Shown here piece by piece: positions 8,821 through 17,380 of a stretch of 64,000 nt of DNA. Position 1 is the first letter of the stretch, and every line of letters starts with the position of its first letter. A program made the translations under genes and the position numbers. The stretch lies in NCBI GenBank assembly GCA_910578555.1, contig CAJTPS010000008.1:32438-96437 (forward strand), in the 5' to 3' direction. This DNA is from an uncultured Lachnospiraceae bacterium. GTDB taxonomy: Bacteria > Bacillota > Clostridia > Lachnospirales > Lachnospiraceae. The notes below the pieces were generated by a model. It saw only the letters and a program-made list of their open reading frames with translations, searched no databases and had not been told where the DNA came from.

Positions 8821-10077
8821 TCATATTTTATACTTCTTGCTAATCAGTTCATATTGCAGGTTCAGCGTCTCATACATTCTAAGAATCTCGGCGGTTTTTT
8901 CCCTGACAGTCCTCATTGTCTGGTCATAAGACTTCACAAAAGTAACGACTGCCTGCCTTTTCAGCCGGTTCTTGGCCGCCTCCTCGCTCAAAATGCTGAT
9001 TACCTCTTCCTTAGACAGATCCTTTCGGTATCCCCGCTTGTTTACAAGTGCCGTAACGACGTCCGCCACCTGCAGAATTTTCTGAGGCAGGTTCATCTGA
9101 AGGTCTTTCAGCCGGAGCGGATAACCGCTGCCGTCCCCCCGCTCATGATGTGCCAGCGCAATACTGACAACTTCGTTCTTCATCCTGTTACCCAGTGCCT
9201 TGCCCGCAACTTCCACGTGCGTTCTGACCTGTCGCATTTCCTCTTTCTCCAGCTTGCGGGGTGCCTCCAGAATCTCCCGCGGAATCGCAAGCATACCGAT
9301 GTCATGAACCAGCGTGGCATAATAGAGTATCTCCCGCTCAACCGGCGGAAGCATCATCTCCTCCGCTATGTCATCGCAGATACAGACCGTAGTAATATTG
9401 TCCACTACCATGCTCTTACTTCTGAATCCGAGACAGTACATCAGCATCTCTAAGAATTTCTTCTTGTCTTCATTGGAAAAAATCATATATTCAACGATAT
9501 CATCCAGTTCCTTCTTGTATTCTCCGCTGCTGATCTTCTCGAAAATCCCGTACTTCTCCTGACATTGATAAAAGTGATGCAGTCCTTCCGAGGACATCTT
9601 TGTACCCGCCTGCTTCTGGAACATATACATGTCAAACTGGCTTCCCATGGAACTATAATAAATATCCATCTTTTCCGCAATGTTGACATACGCGGCAATC
9701 TCTTTAAACTCATAATCCACTTTTTGAAGCTGCTCATAGTCCATGTGATGGTACATGATCACCTTTGCAAGCTTCGGTACGGGAGACAGATATTTAAAAA
9801 ACAGATATCCGTAGATACAGTGCGCCATGCTGTCTCTGGTTTCATAGCGCAGCATGTCATTGATCCTGCCCTGTTCCGTCTTATAAGCACCGATATCGTG
9901 CAGTGCGGCAGTCATAACAATATCCGCAAGTTCAAATTCCTCGTACTTTCCCCCATCCTTCAACATCATGTATACTATGTACGCCACTCTGGAGCCGTGC
10001 TCCATGAGTCTTGGGTGAATAAATTTTAATACATCACGCATCAGCAGAAATATATCTTTACTCTTAATATACTCCAT
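8821..10077 (-). CDS. Tandem-HD protein with C-terminal HD-GYP domain (probable c-di-GMP phosphodiesterase)
   Basis: A 418-residue soluble protein with two HD modules. The N-terminal half has HD residues (LHDIGAYK, H60-D61) and a later HH pair but no GYP motif. The C-terminal half has HDIG (about residue 258) and HHERGDGSGYP (about 310), the full HD-GYP signature, so hydrolysis of c-di-GMP is likely. A helical tail follows. ATG 10077 is chosen because GAGG lies 7 bp upstream; the GTG at 10089 overlaps that site. It follows a GNAT gene by 15 bp and precedes a diguanylate cyclase pair. Confidence 0.85.
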   Translation of the reverse strand: MEYIKSKDIFLLMRDVLKFIHPRLMEHGSRVAYIVYMMLKDGGKYEEFELADIVMTAALHDIGAYKTEQGRINDMLRYETRDSMAHCIYGYLFFKYLSPVPKLAKVIMYHHMDYEQLQKVDYEFKEIAAYVNIAEKMDIYYSSMGSQFDMYMFQKQAGTKMSSEGLHHFYQCQEKYGIFEKISSGEYKKELDDIVEYMIFSNEDKKKFLEMLMYCLGFRSKSMVVDNITTVCICDDIAEEMMLPPVEREILYYATLVHDIGMLAIPREILEAPRKLEKEEMRQVRTHVEVAGKALGNRMKNEVVSIALAHHERGDGSGYPLRLKDLQMNLPQKILQVADVVTALVNKRGYRKDLSKEEVISILSEEAAKNRLKRQAVVTFVKSYDQTMRTVREKTAEILRMYETLNLQYELISKKYKI

Positions 10078-10092
10078 ACAAAACCTCACGTC

Positions 10093-10572
10093 TTACAAAA
10101 TAAATTCCATCGGTGTGTAGATAATGCCGTCTTTCATCTCCTCGGGACGAATGTCCCGAAACCCCATCTTATGATAGAACCCGACCCCATAAGGCGACGA
10201 GTTGACCGTCATGCGCCAGGCTCCCACCTCCGTCCGCAGATAGTCAGCCAGATACCCGATCAGCCCGCGTCCGATCCCCTGTCTGTGATATGCTTCATCC
10301 ACAAACAGCAGCGAAATGTGCGACAACTCTCGAAGCGTAATCATTCCTACGATCTCACTGCCCTTTACGGCTACGAACATCTGATACACTCCCATGACAA
10401 ACATACGGTGCAATGTCGAATCCGTAATAAAATTCTCAAAATTCTTTACGCCCTGCGGCGAATAGACGTCTGCCTCAAAGCGCAGAAATGTTTTCCACGC
10501 CAGAGCCATAGCGTCCTGCCACTCACCTCGATATGCACTTCTGATCTGATATGCTGTCTCCAACGCTGTCAC
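10093..10572 (-). CDS. GNAT-family N-acetyltransferase
   Basis: A 159-residue single-domain acetyltransferase. The acetyl-CoA loop is clear (VDEAYHRQGIGRGLIGYL, about 92-109) and the C-terminal strand region has the usual SSPYGVGFYHKMGF. The substrate is unknown. The start is uncertain: GTG 10572 is only 2 bp from AAAGGAG, while the TTG four codons in (10563) is about 11 bp away. It leads a gene string with the HD-GYP gene. Confidence 0.85.
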   Translation of the reverse strand: MTALETAYQIRSAYRGEWQDAMALAWKTFLRFEADVYSPQGVKNFENFITDSTLHRMFVMGVYQMFVAVKGSEIVGMITLRELSHISLLFVDEAYHRQGIGRGLIGYLADYLRTEVGAWRMTVNSSPYGVGFYHKMGFRDIRPEEMKDGIIYTPMEFIL

Positions 10573-10692
10573 AGCTCCTTTATATTATCATTTTCATTTT
10601 AACGTATCTTAAGACAATATTCAAGAACTGCCAGACAAGAAAAGGAACCGCCTGCGCAACTATGCAGCCCGGGACTTTGCATTTACCCGCTG

Positions 10693-11685
10693 CTACTTCA
10701 CCGCCTCGGCGCCCACTCTGTTCACCAGCGGGAGACCGTTTTCCAGCGCATATGCATTCTCAAGCGTCACACGTGCAATTGACTGCATCGCCTCTTTCGT
10801 AAAAAATCCCATGTGCGAAGTAATCAGTACATTCGGAAAAGTCATCAGTCTGGCCAGATTCTCGTCCCGCATAATCTCTCCTGACTTATCCTCATAGAAG
10901 ATTCCCTCTTCCTCCTCATAAACATCCAGTCCTACACCGCCGAACTTGCCTGCCACCAGTCCATCGATCAAAGCGTCTGTATCAATCAGCGCACCTCTCG
11001 ACGTATTCACCAGATACACGCCCTGTTTCATGCGCTCGATCGTCTTCCGGTTAACAATGTGTTTCGTCTCCGATGTGAGCGGACAGTGCAGCGAGATGAG
11101 ATCAGCACTTGACATTAATTCCTCCAGAGATACATACTCTACGTCCAGTTTTGGATTCGGATACACATCATATGCCAGCACGTGCATCCCGAAACCGTTG
11201 CAGATCCGGATCATCGCCTGACCGATCTTACCCGTACCGATGATCCCCGCCGTCTTCTGGTACAGATCCACCCCCATCAGTCCATTCAGACTCATATTAA
11301 ATTCTCTCGTTCTGTTATAAGCCTTATGCGTGTAACGGTTCACCGTCAGGATCATACCCATGGCAAACTCAGCCACCGCTTCCGGCGAATAGCTGGGCAC
11401 GCGCAGGATCACGATCTTATCTTCCGCCGCTTTCACATCCACATGATTGAATCCTGCGCTGCGCAGCAGAATCGCTTTGACCTTCATCTCATACAGCTGC
11501 TGTATCATCTGTTCATTTACATAATCATTGACAAAAATACAGACAGCATCGTATCCCCGCGCCAGCGTGATCGTCTCCTCCTGAAAAGGGACTTCATAGA
11601 ATCTGATTTCAAAGCCATACTCTTTTCCCATCGGCTCAAACCAGATCTTGTCATAGGGTTTAGTACTAAAAAAAGCTATTTTCAT
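10693..11685 (-). CDS. ldhA: D-lactate dehydrogenase (D-2-hydroxyacid dehydrogenase family)
   Basis: A 330-residue NAD-dependent enzyme reducing pyruvate to D-lactate in fermentation. It has the Rossmann loop GTGKIGQA, the substrate Arg in LLRSAGFNHVD, the Glu region GLDVYEEEEGIF and the catalytic His of TSHMGFFT, the arrangement of bacterial D-LDHs. Start ATG 11685 has AGGAGG 8 bp upstream; an ATG at 11706 lies upstream of that site and is rejected. Related 2-hydroxyacid dehydrogenases cannot be fully excluded, but the EEEEGIF stretch favours D-LDH. Confidence 0.85.
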   Translation of the reverse strand: MKIAFFSTKPYDKIWFEPMGKEYGFEIRFYEVPFQEETITLARGYDAVCIFVNDYVNEQMIQQLYEMKVKAILLRSAGFNHVDVKAAEDKIVILRVPSYSPEAVAEFAMGMILTVNRYTHKAYNRTREFNMSLNGLMGVDLYQKTAGIIGTGKIGQAMIRICNGFGMHVLAYDVYPNPKLDVEYVSLEELMSSADLISLHCPLTSETKHIVNRKTIERMKQGVYLVNTSRGALIDTDALIDGLVAGKFGGVGLDVYEEEEGIFYEDKSGEIMRDENLARLMTFPNVLITSHMGFFTKEAMQSIARVTLENAYALENGLPLVNRVGAEAVK

Positions 11686-11741
11686 GCGAATCGCCTCCTC
11701 TTCCATATTAACTATAGTATGGTCAAAGCAGGCAAAAACAT

Positions 11742-12230
11742 TTATGAAATCGTCAGATTTCGAAAAAAATCCTGTATTGACTGTGTAATACTCTCAAAAA
11801 AATTTTGCGCCGCACTCTCCACCGCGCCCTCTACCGCTTTATTAATCGTCTCGTTCGCTTCCTCTACGATCTCACCGCTGTACTTCCGGTACATCTGCCA
11901 TGCCTGATCCATGAAACCCTCAGCGCCTGTCTCAATAGAATCCAGCGTTGTCATAAAACCGGTTATACGGTCACGATTCTGCTGCGTCAGTGTAATTCCG
12001 CATTGCGCTTCGCCTTCACTGATAGCGCTTCTGATTTCCTCCTCATCCGACAGATCCACCTCTCCCGAGACGACCATGTCGATCATCCATCCGATGATCG
12101 TTTCCTCACCCTCATCCCCGGCTGTCCCCCTGCTTCTGCTGCCAAATGCCAGAACCGTCATAACTGCGGTGCAGACTATACATAATAAAAGCAGTGTGCC
12201 CAGTCTTCTGATCCATCCATGTCTCCTCAT
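11742..12230 (-). CDS. Small membrane-anchored or secreted protein, possibly DUF1002-like
   Basis: A 162-residue protein with a basic start and one hydrophobic segment (about 9-30: signal peptide or anchor), then a helical, mostly acidic region. The stretch ITLTQQNRDRITGFMTTLDS and the helices after it resemble the end of DUF1002 proteins, a weak match by eye. It starts 23 bp after a lysophospholipase-like gene on the same strand, so the two are probably co-transcribed. No catalytic motif is seen. Confidence 0.6.
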   Translation of the reverse strand: MRRHGWIRRLGTLLLLCIVCTAVMTVLAFGSRSRGTAGDEGEETIIGWMIDMVVSGEVDLSDEEEIRSAISEGEAQCGITLTQQNRDRITGFMTTLDSIETGAEGFMDQAWQMYRKYSGEIVEEANETINKAVEGAVESAAQNFFESITQSIQDFFRNLTIS

Positions 12231-12253
12231 AGCGCGCTCCGTTCGTATTCCGC

Positions 12254-13186
12254 TCAGATTCTCTGCAGAACCCAGCGATAAATATCCGCATAGATGTCCT
12301 CACGGTCTGTCTCATTCAGAATCTCATGTCTGTCCTGCGGATACAACTTCATCTGCACGTTTTCCATTCCCAGTTCCTGAAACGACCTGTATACTTTCTC
12401 CACACTTTTACCGTAATCGCCCACCGGATCGTCCTCACCTGCCAGAAAGAAAACCGGCAGACTATGCGGCATCTGCTTTAATTTATCCTCATCATGAAGA
12501 TTACGGATCAATCGGAACAGTGTCTGAAAACCGTTAGCCGTAAATATGAAACCGCACATCGGATCGTCAATGTATCTGCGCACATTGTCTTTATTTCTGG
12601 ACAGCCAGTCATATGACGTCTCCGGTGAAGCAATTTTTTTATTATATACGCCAAATGCTGCTTTATCCACGATTTTACTCACGTGATCCGCGCCAAACAG
12701 CGCGCCGTCGATTCCCGCCAGAATACGCGCACAGAGCAGCAATGGCTTTGACTGCATGCCCGTTCCTACAATAATCGCCCCGTCGATTCCCGTACCGTAT
12801 CGCAGAAGGTAGTTACGCGTGATAAAGGAACCCATACTGTGCCCCAGAATAATATAAGGCACCCCCGCATACTGTTCCTGTGTTATTTTCTTAAGTCTGT
12901 GTTCGTCCCGCACGAGAACCGTAGGCGCATCCTCCTTGCAGAAATAGCCGTACGGCTCTCCCGGCTTCACAGATTTGCCATGCCCGAGGTGATCATCACC
13001 TACTACCAGAATCCCTCTATTCGCCATGTATTCTGCAAATTCATGGTATCTGTCTATATGTTCGGACATCCCGTGGACGATCTGCATAATACATACCGGC
13101 CGCTCCACCTCCGGAATCCATCTGATCGCATGTATCCTGTGTTCACCGTCTCTGGAATCAAAGTAAAACTCTTCTTTCTGTATCAT
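12254..13186 (-). CDS. Alpha/beta hydrolase, lysophospholipase / monoacylglycerol lipase type
   Basis: A 310-residue serine hydrolase without a signal peptide. The nucleophile elbow is GHSMGS (about residue 120), an acid lies in AGEDDPVGDYG and the catalytic His in DRHEILNE, in the order of the Hydrolase_4/PldB family. VHGMSEHIDRYHEFAEYM is the usual oxyanion region. The likely substrate is a lysophospholipid or monoacylglycerol. GGAAGGG lies 8 bp before the ATG. It follows metG by 96 bp and precedes a small membrane protein gene. Confidence 0.85.
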   Translation of the reverse strand: MIQKEEFYFDSRDGEHRIHAIRWIPEVERPVCIMQIVHGMSEHIDRYHEFAEYMANRGILVVGDDHLGHGKSVKPGEPYGYFCKEDAPTVLVRDEHRLKKITQEQYAGVPYIILGHSMGSFITRNYLLRYGTGIDGAIIVGTGMQSKPLLLCARILAGIDGALFGADHVSKIVDKAAFGVYNKKIASPETSYDWLSRNKDNVRRYIDDPMCGFIFTANGFQTLFRLIRNLHDEDKLKQMPHSLPVFFLAGEDDPVGDYGKSVEKVYRSFQELGMENVQMKLYPQDRHEILNETDREDIYADIYRWVLQRI

Positions 13187-13282
13187 GCATTTATCCCTTC
13201 CTGCCCAAAAAGCTCTTCACAGCACCCGGTCATCTCCAGACGCTCTGCGCTGCCCATCTCCGGTCCGAACTGTCCGCTCCCG

Positions 13283-15316
13283 TCAGCAGATCTCCGCTCC
13301 CGCCGGCATAGTGCGCTCCGGCACCATCAGCGCAAGTCCGCCTTCCGCATCCTCCGCGCACAGTAGCATTCCTTCGGACATCATTCCGGCAATCTCTCTA
13401 GGCTGCAGATTGACCAGCACCATAACCTTCTTGCCGACCATCTCCTCCGCGCTGTAGTGCTGCTTGATACCGGATAATATCTGTTTCACCTCTGAGCCGA
13501 TGCGCACTTTGGAGCAAAGCAGTTTCTTAGACTTCGGCACTTCCTTACACTCTATAATTTCACCCACCTGGAACTGGCACCGGTCAAAAACGTCATAGGT
13601 GATCGTTTCTTTTGCATCTATATCAATCACATCTGCAGGCATCTCTCCTGCCGTTGTCTCTTCTGTAGCCGCTGTCCCGCCTGATGCCGCTTTGCGTGCG
13701 GCAAACATGGCCTCCACTTTCTCCGTGATCTCTTTTAAATCCTGTCTCGCAAAGAGAATCTGCGGTGTATCCGTCACTTTATTCCCGGAAGGGTATAAAG
13801 ATGCCGCCCTCGCAGTATCCTGGTTCTTCGCGCACGCTTCCAGAACCGCGAAATCAACCAGATCCGCCTGAATCTGCGCCGCAATCTTCTCTGCTGTCTC
13901 AGGCATATATGGCTCCAGCAGCGATGCGCCCACCAGAATCCCGTTGAGCAGATTATACAGTACGGTTGCCAGTCTGTCCTGCTTCGACTCCTCCTTCGCC
14001 AATGCCCACGGCATCGTCTCGTCAATATACTTGTTGCAGCGCTTAAACAGCGCAAAAATCTCCGTGATCGCGTCTGCCACCCGCAGATCGTCCATCTTTT
14101 TTGACACCTTATTATAGGTATCCGTCACCACACCAAACAGATCCGCATCCACATCTTCCGCACCGGCCTCCACGCCGATCCGCTTATTCTCCGCCACACC
14201 GCCGAAATACTTATTGCTCATGGAAATCGTCCTGTTCACCAGATTACCCAGCGTGTTGGCCAGATCGGAGTTCATGCGCTCCACCATCAGATCCCATGTG
14301 ATCATTCCGTCATTCTCAAAAGGCATCTCATGCAGCACGAAATAGCGCACCGCATCCACCCCGAAGAAATCAATCAGATCATCGGCATAGATCACATTTC
14401 CCTTGGATTTACTCATCTTACCGTCACCCTGCAGAAGCCATGGATGTCCGAATATCTGCTTCGGCAGCGGCTCTCCCAGCGCCATCAGGAATATCGGCCA
14501 GTAGATCGTATGAAAACGGATAATATCCTTACCGATCAGGTGCAGATCCGCCGGCCACAACGTTTTATACTGGTCGGTGCTTGCCCCCTCCGCGTCATAT
14601 CCGATTCCTGTAATATAGTTGGTCAGCGCGTCCAGCCACACATAGACCACATGCTTGCTGTCAAAGTCTACAGGAACACCCCACTTAAAAGATGTTCTGG
14701 ACACACACAGATCCTGCAGCCCCGGCAGGAGAAAATTATTCATCATCTCGTTCTTGCGTGACACAGGCTGAATAAACTCCGGGTGGGTATTAATGTGTTC
14801 GATCAATTTGTCTGCATACTTGCTCATCTTAAAGAAATATGCTTCTTCCTTCGCCGGCTTAACTTCTCTGCCACAGTCGGGACACTTCCCGTCCACAAGC
14901 TGCGACTCCGTCCAGAAAGACTCGCACGGGGTGCAGTAAAGGCCCTCATAGGAGCCCTTATAAATATCCCCCTGCTCATAAAGTTTCTTAAAAATCTTCT
15001 GTACCTGCTTTTCATGATACCCGTCCGTAGTACGAATAAATTTATCATAAGAAGTATTCAGCGCATCACAGATTCTGCATATCTCACCCGCCACATTATC
15101 TACAAATTGTTTCGGCGTTACGCCGGCCTCCTGCGCTTTCAGTTCAATCTTCTGTCCGTGCTCGTCAGTTCCTGTCTGGAAGAAAACATCATAACCGTCC
15201 TTTCTCTTAAAACGTGCAATACTGTCCGCCAGCACGATCTCGTAACTATTTCCGATATGCGGCGTACCGGATGTGTAGACGATCGCCGTTGTGATATAAT
15301 ATTTCCCTTTGCTCAT
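13283..15316 (-). CDS. metG: Methionyl-tRNA synthetase
   Basis: A 677-residue class I synthetase charging tRNA-Met. Seen are the HIGH-type HIGN (TPHIGNSYE), the zinc knuckle pairs CTPC and CPDC, KMSKSKG, and a C-terminal Trbp111-like tRNA-binding domain (FQVGEIIECKEVPKSKKLL). An Ala/Thr-rich linker joins the two. ATG 15316 has AAAGGAG 6 bp upstream; a longer frame extends into the repeat-rich leader and is rejected. The leader shows no T-box. Expression is probably constitutive. Confidence 0.96.
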   Translation of the reverse strand: MSKGKYYITTAIVYTSGTPHIGNSYEIVLADSIARFKRKDGYDVFFQTGTDEHGQKIELKAQEAGVTPKQFVDNVAGEICRICDALNTSYDKFIRTTDGYHEKQVQKIFKKLYEQGDIYKGSYEGLYCTPCESFWTESQLVDGKCPDCGREVKPAKEEAYFFKMSKYADKLIEHINTHPEFIQPVSRKNEMMNNFLLPGLQDLCVSRTSFKWGVPVDFDSKHVVYVWLDALTNYITGIGYDAEGASTDQYKTLWPADLHLIGKDIIRFHTIYWPIFLMALGEPLPKQIFGHPWLLQGDGKMSKSKGNVIYADDLIDFFGVDAVRYFVLHEMPFENDGMITWDLMVERMNSDLANTLGNLVNRTISMSNKYFGGVAENKRIGVEAGAEDVDADLFGVVTDTYNKVSKKMDDLRVADAITEIFALFKRCNKYIDETMPWALAKEESKQDRLATVLYNLLNGILVGASLLEPYMPETAEKIAAQIQADLVDFAVLEACAKNQDTARAASLYPSGNKVTDTPQILFARQDLKEITEKVEAMFAARKAASGGTAATEETTAGEMPADVIDIDAKETITYDVFDRCQFQVGEIIECKEVPKSKKLLCSKVRIGSEVKQILSGIKQHYSAEEMVGKKVMVLVNLQPREIAGMMSEGMLLCAEDAEGGLALMVPERTMPAGAEIC

Positions 15317-15354
15317 GACAAGCTCCTTTCTCACATATAATGCCTCTATCATGC

Positions 15355-15476
15355 AGAACAAAAGTGCGCTTCGCACACTCCCGCGTCCAACTTCTCTGGC
15401 AAGCGCAGCTTTTGTTCCGCGTGCGAAGCTGCGCATCCCTTTTATTTCATAGGACGCACTTTCCTATGAAATAAAA
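15355..15476. repeat. Composite palindromic element (three nested hairpins)
   Basis: The gap before metG is packed with inverted repeats. A perfect 15-bp stem lies at 15440-15454/15462-15476 (arm TTTTATTTCATAGGA). GCGCAGCTT/AAGCTGCGC pairs 15403-15411 with 15426-15434. GTGCG/CGCAC pairs 15364-15368 with 15372-15376. A longer pairing links GAACAAAAG..TGCGCTT (15356-15371) with 15401-15417. A diverged partial copy lies at 55121-55160, which points to a dispersed REP/MITE-like element. Confidence 0.7.
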
Positions 15477-15531
15477 TATGTTCCTGCAAAAATAACTTTT
15501 ATCGTAAGCCTAACACAAAAGGAATTGCTCG

Positions 15532-16752
15532 TCAATTACCACGCACGACTAATCCTGTTTTCCTGACAGTAACGCTGACCTCGCTTTGATCGGCGTCCGC
15601 ATTCGCAATGTTGAGATGGCAGCGATAGGCACCGGCCTCACGTGCAGTATATTCAGGCCCGGTTCCGACTACACTGCCTCCGGCATCCGTCCACACAAAC
15701 CTGTCGCCCTCCTGCCATGACAGATTACCATACCCTTCGCCTTCCTCAAGCGTCGCTGTCAGCACGATTGCACGATCGTAGTAATCCGTGTCTGTTCCCC
15801 GGACTGTCAGCACGGCATAAAGGCAGTCTTCAAATCCGCAGACCACTTCATGCTTCCACACCGTAACCGGCTGCCTGTCCTGATAAGTACAAGTTCCGGG
15901 CGCATGATATATTCCGCCGTGATACGAACAGGTATATTCTCCTCCGTGCCACGATCCGCCATCCGGCTCCTCCGGATTGGGATACCATGCAGGATCGGTT
16001 TTCACCAGCTGCGCACCGCAAATGCTAACCGTCTCTCTGATAATATGAGAATTCTTATAGCAACCTGAGATGCCGTCCCTGTTCTCCGGCTTTCCCACAT
16101 GTACATGTCTGACTTCCACAGACGACTCATCCGCCGCAAATATCGGATAGAAATTTTCCGGCACATCGCCGTTGCTGCCGTCTTCCGTTCCTTTGCGGTA
16201 CGCCCTGTCATTGTCCGCACCGTTGCCGAGCAGAAGTCTGCCATCCGCCCAGGCCGCCTTCCCGCGCGATATATTATCCTCTATCGCCGTCTCATAATGT
16301 TCCGTACGTTCTTCCACTCCCTCTATATGCATGACCGCTTCCGGATTCAGCACCGGCAGACCGGTCGGAACCGTCTGGGACTCTGCCGCCGCGCGCACAA
16401 GCATTGCCCATTCAAACTGTCCCATATCAATTTCCTCCTGACAGACATCGGGATTCCGGTCATAAACATATCCCTCCGGCTGCTGCCGGAACCTTGTGCC
16501 GAGCCGGATCAGCGCCTCCGCCGCTGCACGCTTCTGTTCATCTATGTGCGTACAGACCGTTCTCAGATCAGCGCTGTCAAAAACCGCCTGTCCGCACTGC
16601 ACCCTTCCCGTACTGTGTATGCATCCTACGGTCCCGCCCTGCGCCGCCAGCGCTGCCGCCCCGCCTGTTCCTATCCAGCCCGCCGCCGTTACTGCCAGAA
16701 GGAAAAAAATTCTGTTGCGTATATAGTGTCCTTTTCCGTTATGATTTCTCAC
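15532..16752 (-). CDS. Exported protein with AWADG repeat-family domain and Ig-like C-terminus (unrecognised)
   Basis: A ~406-residue exported protein with a signal peptide (hydrophobic FFLLAVTAAGWIG, Ala-rich cleavage region). The N-terminal half is a paralogue of the upstream gene: both have a VFDSADL/ILDAGDF strand, the SQTxPxG motif, and GxxAWADGxLLxGN. Later come several Cys pairs and His-rich stretches, and the last ~100 residues look like an Ig/PKD-type domain. The start is probably GTG 16752, preceded by GGAAGGTGG and overlapping the upstream stop by 14 bp; ATG 16779 or 16794 are alternatives. Function unknown. Confidence 0.65.
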   Translation of the reverse strand: MRNHNGKGHYIRNRIFFLLAVTAAGWIGTGGAAALAAQGGTVGCIHSTGRVQCGQAVFDSADLRTVCTHIDEQKRAAAEALIRLGTRFRQQPEGYVYDRNPDVCQEEIDMGQFEWAMLVRAAAESQTVPTGLPVLNPEAVMHIEGVEERTEHYETAIEDNISRGKAAWADGRLLLGNGADNDRAYRKGTEDGSNGDVPENFYPIFAADESSVEVRHVHVGKPENRDGISGCYKNSHIIRETVSICGAQLVKTDPAWYPNPEEPDGGSWHGGEYTCSYHGGIYHAPGTCTYQDRQPVTVWKHEVVCGFEDCLYAVLTVRGTDTDYYDRAIVLTATLEEGEGYGNLSWQEGDRFVWTDAGGSVVGTGPEYTAREAGAYRCHLNIANADADQSEVSVTVRKTGLVVRGN

Positions 16753-17350
16753 GATATCCGATCCACCTTCCTTCCTCATCGTATACTGCTTCATAATCCG
16801 TGCATCCGTTTCCCTCTATCCAGCCTCTGATATAATGCTCAATCAGGTCATGATTATTCCCGCGCAGCAGGCTGCCGTCCGCCCACGCAGATCTGCCAAG
16901 CGTCAGATTATCGGAGTCTGCCAGCGTGTACGCCTCCTCATATCCTGCCGGAAGTGTCTGGGAATCGGTCAGCGCACGAATCAGCAGATCATACCCGATC
17001 GCACGCATCTCATCCGCCTTCTGCACCCTTCCGATTGCCGCTTCCTGTCCGGGATTTCTTGTATATCCATATTCTTCCCCATTTCTGATCAGCTTCGTTC
17101 CCACGCCGCCAAGTGCTTCGGACAATCCCGCTTTGCCCTCAGCGGCATATTGAAAAAGCATGTCAAAGTCTCCGGCATCCAGAATAATTTCCTGTCCGCC
17201 CGTATCCCGATAACGTATACTTCCTCTGCTGTGAAAATGTCCGGCATCTCCTTGCGCCAAAACCGTATTGCCCGCAAGCAGGAGTCCGGCGCAGACCATT
17301 CCGGCGCACAGGCCGATAACTGTTTTCTTATTTCTGTATAGTTTCTTCAT
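16739..17350 (-). CDS. Exported AWADG-domain protein (unrecognised)
   Basis: A 203-residue protein with a clear signal peptide (MKKLYRNKKTVIGLCAGMV, cleavage near VLAQG). The mature part is one domain shared with the downstream gene, ending in GRSAWADGSLLRGNNHDLIE. It is small, soluble after cleavage and Cys-free in the mature part, as seen here. Gene order is coiled-coil membrane protein, this, then the larger paralogue, with short gaps, so one operon. It may be a surface or envelope component. I recognise no family. Confidence 0.65.
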   Translation of the reverse strand: MKKLYRNKKTVIGLCAGMVCAGLLLAGNTVLAQGDAGHFHSRGSIRYRDTGGQEIILDAGDFDMLFQYAAEGKAGLSEALGGVGTKLIRNGEEYGYTRNPGQEAAIGRVQKADEMRAIGYDLLIRALTDSQTLPAGYEEAYTLADSDNLTLGRSAWADGSLLRGNNHDLIEHYIRGWIEGNGCTDYEAVYDEEGRWIGYREKS

Positions 17351-17380
17351 AGTAATAAGTCCTCCCTTTTCATTGCCTTC

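Noticed and set aside
13187..13282. 24-codon minus ORF between metG and the hydrolase, overlapping its start (ATGA)
   Set aside because: Its start has no spaced ribosome site and the peptide resembles nothing; more likely spacer.
15448..15485. Element as a simple terminator of the 15532-16752 gene
   Set aside because: The perfect stem has no T run on the minus strand and other nested stems plus a second genomic copy suggest a repeat; partial termination cannot be excluded.
15317..15531. T-box or other riboswitch upstream of metG
   Set aside because: No specifier loop, T-box sequence or antiterminator; the hairpins belong to the repeat element.
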